Of a stretch of 64,000 nucleotides of DNA, positions 45,697 to 57,600 are shown piece after piece. The stretch is from Ilumatobacteraceae bacterium (GTDB lineage Bacteria; Actinomycetota; Acidimicrobiia; Acidimicrobiales; Ilumatobacteraceae), in NCBI GenBank assembly GCA_021299715.1, contig JAJTEL010000004.1:101716-165715 (forward strand), given 5' to 3'. Under the pieces are notes generated by a model. The model had not been told where the DNA came from. It did no database searches and saw only the letters and a list, made by a program, of their open reading frames with translations. Positions within the stretch are counted from its first letter, which is position 1; each line of letters starts with the position of its first letter. Made by a program: the position numbers and the translations under genes.

Positions 45697-48600
45697 CTAC
45701 GCAGGCGTCCAATACACGGACACTCGACGATTCGCCGATGCATTTTTTTCATTCGACTTAATCACAAAACCTTGGTAGGAAATCCACATTGTGAGTCCTT
45801 TACCTGACAGGTAATCAGCAACTGCTTGTGCGCGGAAGTCTGCAAGGTTTTGCAAATACTTCTTCGAATCTGTGTTGTTGTATCGTGAGAAACCAGAGAC
45901 AAGAAGTGTTCCGCATTTTCCTCTGATGTCTTTGAGTGCTTTGTCCAACAGTGCCTTATCAGCAGCATCAAGTGTTATTTCTGATGGCGCAAAATCAATC
46001 TGTGGAAGAACTAGCTGTCCAGCTAAGGCTGGAATATTTGTTTTCTTGTCAACACTGATGGATGTCTTGCCAGGGCGCACGTTGAAATTCTTTGGTGCTC
46101 CCTCTGACACCCCACATTGGTTATTTGTGATGATGCGAACCTTTGCGCCCTGCACAGACTTTGGAACAACGATGCGAGCCCCTGTGTCTTCTGGGCCGAC
46201 TTTGACGGTGGCGCGGCGGACGACCTTTCCTTTGCCATCTAGAACGATGAATGACACTGATTGCACGCCTGCCAACGCGGCAGATGTCCCAAACTTCACT
46301 TCAACAACATTCTCAAACCTATTGGTCGTTGTCTTAGGAGTGACAGCGGACGTTGCAACTGTTGCCGGTGCACGTCCAGCGCTAATAATGATTTGAGTTG
46401 GTGGCGAAACTGGCGAACTATTTCCCGCAAGGTCGGTCACGACTGCTGTCAAGGTCCATGTTCCACTCGCCATGGGGCTCATCTCGCAAAAATTCACACT
46501 TGCCGAGGCAATAAATGAACAAGAGGCCTTCTCGGCTTTCGTACTCACGCCATCAATAGTTGCTGTTTCACCATTGAGCACATTGACCACCGAGATTCGC
46601 GGTGTGGCATCAAGCGATGTGAGCGCTCCATTGTCTTGTGAATTGAACGGAGCGGCGCTTGCTGTTGGCGCAACTGTGTCAATAACTGATGTGAAGACCG
46701 GCGTGGGGTTTGACGAATTATTTGCCACGTCGGTGATGACGGCAGAGACGCTCCACGTGCCATCACTCATTGCAGGAAGGGTGCACACACGCTCAGATGT
46801 TGTTGCGCTTGCCGTGAACGAACATTGAAGAGTTTGGCCATTAGCCGTTGCCGACACCACAACTCGATCGGTTGCGTTGGCTTCCGAAACAATCACGGTT
46901 GGCGTGTTATCGCTGGTAATGCCGTCTGTCGAACTTGGTCCAGTATCGGAACTGGCCACATACGTCAGTGGTTTAGTAGCGGCGGGAGCGGTGGTGTCAA
47001 TGGTGATGGAGAGTTGGTCGGACGCCGCCACCATAAGTCCAGCAATCAACTGCCGCGCTCTGTATGTCCATGTTCCATCTGCCAATACGCCAGGCGTGCA
47101 TGTTTCCGACACATTTTGTGGCACAAAGCTGCAGACAACATTCGCGAATCCACTTCGTGTGAACGTAATGGTGGTGTCAATTGCGGGGACTAAATCTCCA
47201 ATGACCACGGTAGGTGTGGAGTCGGAGAGGGGAGTGTTATTTATTGTGACAGGAATACCCGCTGAAATCTCACGAACTGTGATGTCACCACTAGAGATGG
47301 CCGATGCATTTGGAAGATAGTTGGCCGCATCGGTCCCTGTTAGTGAGATGTTCGTAACAGTGACTGTCTTGTTGCGACCAAGTTCAGAGTCATCAAACAG
47401 CGCAGTGCTGGTAATTGTGAAAACGTCTCCATCACGGCGATTATCCGTGTACGTAACGGTCGCAGCGTTGGTGGCGTCGTAGGTCTTATTAGCAGCAACC
47501 GGCACAACGACGAGTGCTCGATGTGTGATGTTGGCTGTTGTGGTGGCGGTGGCGTTCTGTGTGTAGTTGGCTGCGTCTGTTCCAGTGAGGGTGATGCTTG
47601 TTGAGGTCACAGTTTTCCCTGCGCCAACGTTCTTGTTGTAAAATGTTGCCGATCCGTTAACGGTGAAAACGTCGCCTGCTACGCGGTTGTCTGCATACGT
47701 GACGGTCGCAGCAATTGTGGCGTCGTAGGTTTTGTTGGTGGCGGTGATGGTGACGGCCAATGATCGCGCGGTGATGTTCGCAGTCGTCGTGGTCGTTGTG
47801 TTTGGCGTGTAGTTGGCCGCGTCGGTTCCGCTGAGTGTGATGCCGCTTGCCGTAACAGTTTTCCCGGTTCCGACGGTCTTTGATGAGAATGTTGCCGATC
47901 CACTCACGGTGAAAATATCGCCCGCTACGCGGTTGTCTGCATACGTGACGGTTGCAGCAATTGTGGCGTCGTAGGTTTTGTTGGTGGCGGTGATGTTCAC
48001 AGCCAAGGTGCGGGCCGTGATGTTGGCTGTTGTGGTGGCGGTTGTGTTTGGTGTGTAGTTGGCCGCGTCTGTTCCAGTGAGGGTGATGCCGGTTGCGGTG
48101 ACTGTTTTTCCGGTTCCGACGGTCTTTGATGAGAATGTTGCCGATCCGTTGACGGTGAAAATATCGCCCGCTATTCGGTTGTCTGCATAAGTGACACTTG
48201 CGGTGGCGGTGCGGTCGTAGACCTTGTCCGTTGCGGTGATGGTGACGGCCAGTGATTGCGCGGTGATGTTGGCTGTTGTGGTTGCGGTTGTGTTTGGCGT
48301 GTAGTTGATCGAGTCTGTTCCAGTGAGGGTGATGCCGCTTGCCGTAACAGTTTTCCCAACACCTACGTTTTTGTTATCGAAGGTGGGTGTGCCGTTGACA
48401 GTGAAAACGTCGCCTGTTACTCGATTGTCTGCGTATGTGACAGCCGCAGAGTCGGTGGCGTCGTAGGTTTTGTTGCTGGCGGTGATGGTGACGGCCAGGG
48501 TGCGGGCCGTGATTGTCGCAGTCGCAGTCGCGGTGGAGTTCGGCGTGTAGTTGGCCGCATCGGTTCCACTGAGGGTGATGCCGCTTGCTGTAACAGTTTT

Positions 48601-51600
48601 CCCTGCGCCAACGTTTTTGTCGTCAAAGGTGGGTGTGCCGCTGATGGTGAAAATGTCGCCTGCTACGCGGTTGTCTGCATACGTGACACTTGCGGTGGCG
48701 GTGGCGTCGTAGACCTTGTCCGTTGCGGCGATGGTGACAGCCAGTGATCGCGCGGTGATGTTGGCTGTTGTGGTGGCGGTTGTGTTTGGTGTGTAGTTGG
48801 CCGCGTCGGTTCCAGAAAGGGAAATACCGTTCGCCGTAACCGTCTTTCCGGTTCCAATTGTCTTTGTAGCAAACGTTGCTGTTCCAGTGACCGTGAAGTC
48901 ATCTCCAGAGATTCTCGTGTCTGAATACACAACGCTTGCTGCAGTGGTGCTGTCGTAGACCTTGTCCGTTGCGGTGATGGTGACAGCCAATGATCGCGCC
49001 GTGATGTTGGCTGTTGTGGTGGCGGTTGTGTTTGGCGTGTAGTTGGCCGCATCGGTTCCAGAGAGCGAAATTCCAGTCGCGGTGACAGTCTTTCCTGTTC
49101 CAACATTTTTGTCACTGAACGTGGATGTCCCACTCACTGTGAAGAGATCACCAGCAATTCGATCATCGGAATAGGTGACCGACGCAAGATCTGAGGAGTT
49201 ATATGTCTTATGCGACGCCGTGATAGACACAGCCAAAGATTTTGCTGAAATGTCGGCCACCGCAGTGGGGGAGCCATCCAAAGACAACGTGTAGTTCGCT
49301 AATCGAGTTCCAGACAATGTTGCAGATGTCAGCGTCACCGTTTTGCCAGTACCAACGTTCCTGTCGGCAAAAGCTGCTACTGGTGATGACAAGGCAATCT
49401 TGGTGAAATCGTTCGCATCCCCTGCAGGAACATTCATCAGAGTGAGCGCAGTCGGCGTGGTGATTGTGGCGCTGGTTGTGCGGTTGTAGACGCGTGATGA
49501 AGGCGTTACAAGAGACCCACCAATGGTGAGTGGTCGTTGCGTGATATTTGCCGTGAATGTGGGGAGAGTCAATGTGTAGTTGGCAGCATCTGCGCCTGTT
49601 AACGAATATCCAGTGGTTGTAATTCCAATCCCAGTACCCACTGTTGCTTGGGCGAACGTGAAGGTAGGCACACCACTGAGTGTGACATCATCGACCAATT
49701 GGACATCACTGAGCCCAGGCGCATTCGGTGGCGTGACTTGTGCAGTGGCATCAGAGGTGGCGTCGTATTGGCGATTCGTCACCGTGAAGACACCAGTGAT
49801 GGAAAGTGCCCGTGGCGTGATGTTTGCGGTAGATGCAGCATTCACCGTCACCGATGGCAAGACATAGTTAGCGGCGTCCGTTCCTGTGATTGTCATGTTT
49901 GATGTCGTCACAGTTTTGCCGCTCACTGCAGTCTTTGAGCTGTACGTTGCTTCTCCTGACACGGTGAGAATGTCGCCTGCAATCCGATTATCTGAATATG
50001 TGTCCGAGGCTGTTGCGGAGCCGTCGTACACCTTGTTGGTGGGAGTAACGGTGACATTCAGTGTCCTCTGGCTAATAGTTGCAGTTGTGGTGATAGAAGT
50101 TGCATATGTGTAGTTCGGCGCATCAGATCCGGTGACAGAGATCCCTGCCACGGTCACGGTCTTGCTGGCACCAGCAGTCTTCGATGCAAATGTCGCTGAA
50201 CTATAAGAAATATTGAGAATATTTCCAGCAACACGGTCATCGCTGATGGTCACCGATGCTGAAGTTGATTGGTCGTACGTTTTGTCTATTGCACTGGCAG
50301 TTAAGACCAGAGCTCTGGCGGTGATGTTCGCTGTGGAAGTGGTGGAAGAGTTGGGCGTGTAATTGGCGGCGTCGGTTCCAGAGAGAGAAATGCTTGAGGC
50401 AGTGACGGTCTTTGACGTACCGACGGTTTTGGTGGCAAAAGTTGATGTCCCGTTGACAGTGAATACGTCACCGTTGATGCGATTATCTGAATAGGTGACC
50501 GGCGCCGTCGTTGTTCCGTCGTAGATCTTGTTGCTGGCGGTGATAGTGACGGCTAGTGATCTGGCGGTGATGTTCGCAGTCGTCGTCGCGGTTGTATTTG
50601 GCGTGTAGTTATTGGCATCGGTTCCAGAGAGCGAAATTCCAGTCGAGGTGACAGTCTTTCCAGTTCCAACATTTTTGTCACTGAACGTGGATGTCCCACT
50701 CACTGTGAAGAGATCACTTGCGATTCGGTTATCGCCATAGGTGACAGAGGCAGAGTTAGTGGCGTCGTAGGTTTTATTTCCCGCCGAGATTGTGATGTTC
50801 ACACTTCGTCGAGTGATGTCCGCAGTTGTTGTTGTTGAGCCAGCAAGGGTCAGCGTGTAGTTCACAGCTGTAGTACCCGTGAGTGACGCAGAAGTCAGAG
50901 AGACAGTCTTATTTGTTGCGGCGCCTTTGTCGGCGTACTGCGCAACCAGTCCAGTGAGCGCAACTTTTGATGGAGTGTTTGCATCGCCATCTGGAACATT
51001 GAGAAGCACCAGCGCACTGCTGTCTGTGATGGTGCTTGATGTTGTGCGGTCGTACGTCTTTGTAGATGCTGTAACCAATGAGCCCCCGATGGTGAGTGGT
51101 CGTTGGGTGATGTTTGCAGTAAACGACGGCGAGGTGAGTGAATAGTTGCCAGCGTCGGCTCCAGCGAGTGAATAGCCGGACGTGGAGATGCCAATGTTTG
51201 TTCCCACCGTTGCTTGGGCGAAAATGAATGTTGGCGAACCCGTCAATGTGGTGTCATCACTCGCTTGCACATCCGATAATCCAGCGTTGGCGGGAAGCGT
51301 GATTTGACTGGTTGCATCCGTTGTTGCGTCGTACGGGCGATTGGCAACCGTGAATACTCCGGTCACCGTGAGATTTCGTTTGGTGATATTGGCTATGGCG
51401 GTTGTAGAGGTATTCGGCGTGTAGTTGGCAGCATCTGTCCCAGACAGCGCGATGCCAGTTGCAGTGACGGTCTTTCCATTTGCTGCGGTTTTGTCATCGA
51501 AAGTGGCGGTTCCTGAAACAGTAAATAAATCTCCGCTGACTCTGTTATCTGCGTAGGCCACCGTTGCGGCAGTTGAGGCGTTGTACACCTTGTTGCTGGC

Positions 51601-54600
51601 GGTGATGGTGACAGCAAGTGATCTTGCGGTGATGTTGGCGGCAGTGGTTGTGGTGGTGTTGTGTGTGTAGTTCGCTGCGTCTGTTCCAGAGAGGGAAATG
51701 CTCGCTGCAGTGACAGTCTTTCCTGTACCGACGTTCTTGTCGCTAAACGTGGGTGTGCCGTTGACGGTGAAAATATCGCCTGCTACTCGGTTGTCTGCAT
51801 ATGTGACACTTGCGGTGGTGGTGCGGTCGTAGACCTTGTCCGTTGCGGTGATGGTCACAGATAGCGCGCGCGCTGAAATATTGGCGGTAGTGGTTGTGGT
51901 GGTGTTGTGTGTGTAGTTCGCTGCGTCTGTTCCAGAGATGGCGATACCAGTAGCCGTCACGGTTTTTCCAGTTGCCACAGTCTTTGAAGAGAACGTTGAC
52001 GTTCCACTCACCGTGACATCGTCACCTGAAACACGATTGTCTGCATAGTTCACTGTTGCGGCAGTGGTGCCGTCATACGTCTTGCTCGATGCAGAAATGG
52101 TGACTGCGAGCGTTCGGACCGTGATGTTCGCCAATGCACTTGCAGTGGTGTTCTGGGAGTAGTTGCCCGACGCTGTTCCCGTCAACGTGATGTTATTGGC
52201 GGTGACGGTCTTTCCTGTGCCAACGTTCTTGTCGCTGAAAGTTGCAGTCCCGCTCACTGTCATGACGTCACCTGAGACGCGATTATCTACGTATGTCACC
52301 GTTGCGGCAGTTGTGCCGTCATACGTCTTGTTTGATGGCGTAATTGTGACGTTAAGTGTGCGAGGTGTAATTGACGCATATGTAATTGGTGAGTTATTCA
52401 CCGACACTGCATAGTTGCCTAAGTCGGCCCCAGTGAATTGGAATGACGTCAACTCAACAATCTTGTTCACACCAACATTTGCGTCCGTGCGGAATCGACC
52501 GCGTGGATTTGTTACTCCTACTAGATCGCTTCCTTGCACACCTACCAACGTGAGATCCGCGATGTCGTATGTCGCAGTTCGTGATCCGTCATAGACCTTG
52601 TTTTGTGCCTGAAGAGTTCCCGTTACTTCGAGCGGACGCTGAGTGATTTCCGCTGTTGATGTTGTAGTGAGGTTGTGTTGGTAATTCCCTGCGTCTGTTC
52701 CAGTAATTGTGATGTCTGTGATGGAGACTGTTTTCCCGGCGGCAGCTGTTTTTGAAGAAAAGGTGGCTGTTCCGCTCACGGTAAAGATATCTCCGGACAC
52801 TCTGTCGTCGCTGTACACAGCAGTTGCGCTGGTGGTGGCGTCGTACACCTTCGTGTCTGCAACTGCGGTCACATTCAGGGTTCGTACGGTGATATCGGCC
52901 GTTGTGGTGGTGCTTGTGTTCTGTGTGTAGTTCGCCGCGTCTGTGCCACTAATGGTGATTGATGAGGCTGTGACTGTCTTGCTGGTACCGATGTTCTTGT
53001 TGTCAAACGATGCACTTCCACTGACGGTGAACAAGTCACCCGAAACACGATCATCGAGATAGGTCACCGACACAGATGTATTTCCGTTGTACACCTTGTT
53101 GCTGGCGGTGATGGTGACAGCCAACGGTCGCGCAGTGATGTTTGCCGTGGTGCTTGCAGTTGTATTGGGTGTGTAGTTTCCAGAGTCCGTTCCCGACAGC
53201 GTGATGCCGCTCGTAGAAACGGCCTTTCCTGTCCCAACCGTCTTAGAACTAAACGTTGACGTGGCAGAGTAGGAAAAGGTGTCACCACTTACTCTGTTGT
53301 CACTAAACGTCACCGATGCTGTTGTTGTGCGGTCGTACACCTTGTTCACGCCGGTTGTTGTGACCGTCAATGATCGTCGTGTGATGTTTGACGTGTTGGT
53401 TGCTGTTGTGTTCGGTGTGTAGTTGCCGGCATCTGTTCCCGACAGCGTGATACCGCTCGCGGTGACTGTCTTGTTGGTGCCGACGTTCTTGTCAGAGAAT
53501 GTTGCTGTTCCACTCGCCGTAATGGAATCGCCAGAGAGACGCGTGTCTTGATACGTCACAGCAGCTGTATCTGTACCGTCATATGTCTTCGCTGTTGGAG
53601 TAATAGAAATCGTGACCGACCGCCGTGTGATATCGGACGTCGTTGTGGGCGCTCCAGAGATGGTGAGGGTGTAGTTGCTAGAGGTGGTTCCAGAGAGCGA
53701 TGCTGCTGTGAGAGTGACCGCTTTGTTCGTACCCACGTTCTTGTCACCGTATGAAGCAGCGAGACCACTTAAACCCACTTTTGCAGCATTGTTTGCATCA
53801 CCAGCAGGGACATTTTGAAGCTGTAACTGTGAAGAATCTGTGATGGATGATGTGACTCCGCGGTCGTACACCTTGCTAGACGCAACTACTAAGGCCCCAC
53901 CAATGGTGAGTGGTCGCTGCGTGATGTTGGCGGTAAAGCTTGGCTGGGTCAGAGCGTAGTTATCAGCGTCTGTGCCAATAACCGAATAACCAGTCGTCGA
54001 GATGCCAATACCTGTTCCAACTGTTGCCTGAGCAAAAGTGAAAGTTGGCGTTCCCGACAACGTTGCATCATCGCCTGATTGCACATCGGAGAGACCGGCA
54101 GAAACAGGAAGCGTCACTTGAGACGTTGCATCGGTGGTGGCGTCATAGTGACGGTTGGCAACAGTGAAGGTTCCCGTCACCGTTAGCGGACGCTTTGTAA
54201 TGTTCGCAAGTGCAGTCGCAGTGGTGTTGTAGTCGTAATTCCCAGCATCGGTGTTAGAAACTGAAATTCCTGACGCAGTCACCGTCTTGCCGGTACCAGC
54301 GTTTTTGTCACTAAAAGTATTAGTAGAGCTAAACGTTAATGCATCGCCTGAAATTCTGTTATCTGTGTATGCAACGGTTGCGGTGGTACTCGCGTTGTAT
54401 ACCTTGTTTGACGGCGTGATTCCAATTGTGAGAGAGCGCTTGGTGATGTCGGCGGTTGTAGTGGCCGATGTGTTGACGGTGTAGTTGCCTGAATCAGTGC
54501 TGGACAGTGAAATTCCACTGGCAGTGACCGTCTTGCCGGTTCCAACATTCTTGTCGCTGAATGTTGGTGTGCTGGAGATGACCAATATGTCGCCCGATAC

Positions 54601-57600
54601 CCGATCATCGCTGTATGTCACTGATGCTGTTGTGGTTCGGTCGTACACCTTGTTTACTGCTGAGATTGTGACTGTAAGAGCACGTCGGTTAATGGTGGCC
54701 GTCGTTGTGGTCGACGAGTTTGGTGAATAGTTTGCGGCATCTGTTCCCGACAATGTGATGCTGCTAGCGGTCACTGTCTTACTAATTCCGTAGGTCTTGC
54801 TAGAAAAAGTGGCAGTTCCGCTAACTGTCAGTACATCTCCGGAAATTCGATTGTCGGCATAGAGCACTGATGCGGCTGCGTTTCCATCGTATGTTTTGCT
54901 GCTCGCCGTAATTGTCACTGCAAGTGCTCTTGCAAAAATTGTCGACGTTGCTGTTGCAGTCGTGTTGAAGGAATAGTTTGGGGCGTCCGCTCCGCTAATG
55001 GACATATTGGTAGCAGTCACTGTTCTATTCGTGCCCACGTTTTTGTCTGGGTAGGTGGGAGTACCAGAGACAGTAAGAGTGTCGCCGGAGATACGAGTGT
55101 CAGTGAAAGTCACAGTTGCATTGGCGGTGCCATCGTAGGTTTTGTTTCCCATCGTGAATCCAAGCGTGATGGGACGTTGTGTGATGTCCGCTGTTGTAGT
55201 GGGAGCTCCCGCGGTTGTAATTGTGTAGTTAGATGCGGTTGTTCCAGTGAGCGATGCTGTGGCAACGGTAACTGTCTTTGCTGTGCCCACGTTTTTGTTG
55301 TCGTATGTAGCGGTGAGTGATGCGAGTGCAACTTTTGCTGGATCATTGGCGTCACCGGCAGGAACGTTGACAAGGGTAAGCAGGGAGGTGTCGGTAATTG
55401 AAGCCGCCGTTGTCCGGTTGTACACCTTGGTGCTGGTAACGCTCAGCGTTCCACCAATTGTGAGTGGTCGTTGTGTGATGTTGGCGGTAAAGCTTGGTTG
55501 GGTCAAGACGTAGTTCGCTGCATCGGCGCCGACCACTGAGTACCCAGACGTTGTAATGGCGATTGAATTTCCCACTGTTGCCTGAGCAAAGGTGAATGTT
55601 GGTGTACCCGAAAGTGTTGCATCATCGCCAGATTGCACGTCGGAGAGACCTGCAACGGATGGAAGAGTGATTTGGGGAGTTGCGTCCGTGGTCGCGTCGT
55701 ACTGACGGTTTGCAACGGTGAATGTGCCAGTCACAGTAAGAGACCTACGTGTGATGTTTGCAGCAGTAGTGGCCGTGGAGTTCTGTGAATAATTCGCAGC
55801 GTCAGTACCAGTCAGAGTGATGCCGCTTGCAGTAACTGTTTTTCCCGTTCCGAAGTTCTTGGAATCAAAGGTTGCAGTTCCGCTAATGGAGAATTGATCA
55901 CCCGACACACGATTATCTGAGTATGTCACCGTGGCAGTTGTTGATGCGTTGTACACCTTGCTAGTGGCAGAAATTGTGACATTGAGCGGTCTCAGAGTGA
56001 TGTCTGCACTGGCTGTGGGTGCACCTACCGTAGAGAGGACATAGTTGGACAGTGATGAACCAGTAAGAGACGCAGATGTCAACGACACAGTTTTGCCAGA
56101 GCCCACCGTCTTGTTTGCGTACTGTGCAACAAGGCCGGTGAGTGCCAACCGTGAGGGAATTCCTGCATCGGCACTGGCAACGTTGACGAGCGTGAGAGCA
56201 GAGGTGTCCGTAATGGAGATTGTCGTCGTGGAGTCGTAGGTCTTCGTTGATGGAACAACAAGTAATCCACCAATAGTGACAGTTCGAACCGTGATGTTTG
56301 AGGAAAGAGACAATTGAGTCAACGTGTAGTTCGAGGTATCGGCTCCTGTAATGGAGTATCCAGAACTTGTGATGGCTAGTGCTGTCCCCACACCCGCACT
56401 GGCATACGTGAAAACTGGAGTTCCGGTGAGAGTGATGTCGTCAGCACCTTGTACAGGTGAAACACCTGGGCTTGCAGGAACAGACACATTTCCCGTGGCA
56501 TCTGTTGTGCCATCGTAAATGCGATTAGATGCCGAAAATACTCCCGTAATGGTGAGAGTCCGCTTACTAATAGTTGCTGTTGTTGTTGCTGTTGTGTTAC
56601 CCAATACGTAGTTAGCGGAACTTGCTCCGCTAATGGCAATACCTGTTGCGGTGATGGTCTTGTTTGATCCCGCTGCTTTGTCTGCGAATGTGGCCGCGCC
56701 CGTAATGGTGAGAGTGTCGGCAGCAACTTTGTCACTGGAATAGCTGACAGTAGCGGTTGTGGACGCATCGTACGTTTTGCCGCCGCCTGAGATGGTGACA
56801 GTGAGAGTTCTTACCGTGATGTTGGCGGTGGTGGTTGCGGTTGTGTTGGGTGAATAGTTCGCCGAGTCGGTTCCGCTTAAAGAAATGCTGTTGGCGGTGA
56901 CGGTGCGAGAAGTTCCCACGGCGGCCGAATCAAAGTTTGCGGTTCCACTAACGCTGAATGAATCCCCACTAATCCGATCATCGGCATACGTCACTGTTGC
57001 TGCTGTTGACCCGTTGTACACCTTGTCAGATGCTGTGATGCTGACGAGAAGGGGCTTTGCGGTGATATTCGCCGTGGTGGTAGCAGTGGTATTGGCTGTG
57101 TAGTTGGCTGAGTCGGCACCAGAGATAGAGATTCCACTCGCTGTCACTGTCTTAGATGTTCCAACGTTCTTGTTTGCAAATGATGCTGTTCCGGTAATTG
57201 TCACCGCATCACTGCCCACTTTGTTGCTTCCGTAGGTGACCGATACCGATGTGCCCGCGTCGTACACCTTGTTGGAAGCTGAGATCGTGACAGTCAATGA
57301 TCGTTGTGTGATGTTTGCTGTGGTTGTGGCAGTGGTATTTGCTGTGTAGTTCGCAGCGTCTGTGCCCGAAATGGAAATTCCAGAGACGGAGACCGTCTTG
57401 TTGGTTTCCACAATTTTCGTTGCGTACGTTGCAGAGGTGTAGGCAAGCGTCACTGTGTCTGAAACAATCTTGTCGCTGGTCAATGTCACACTTGCAGTGG
57501 TCGTTCCGTCGTAGGTTTTGTTCACTCCCGTTGCTGTCACGGTCAAAGATCGTTGTGTGATGTTTGCTGTGGCGGTGGGAGCACCAGTTGTACTTAATGT

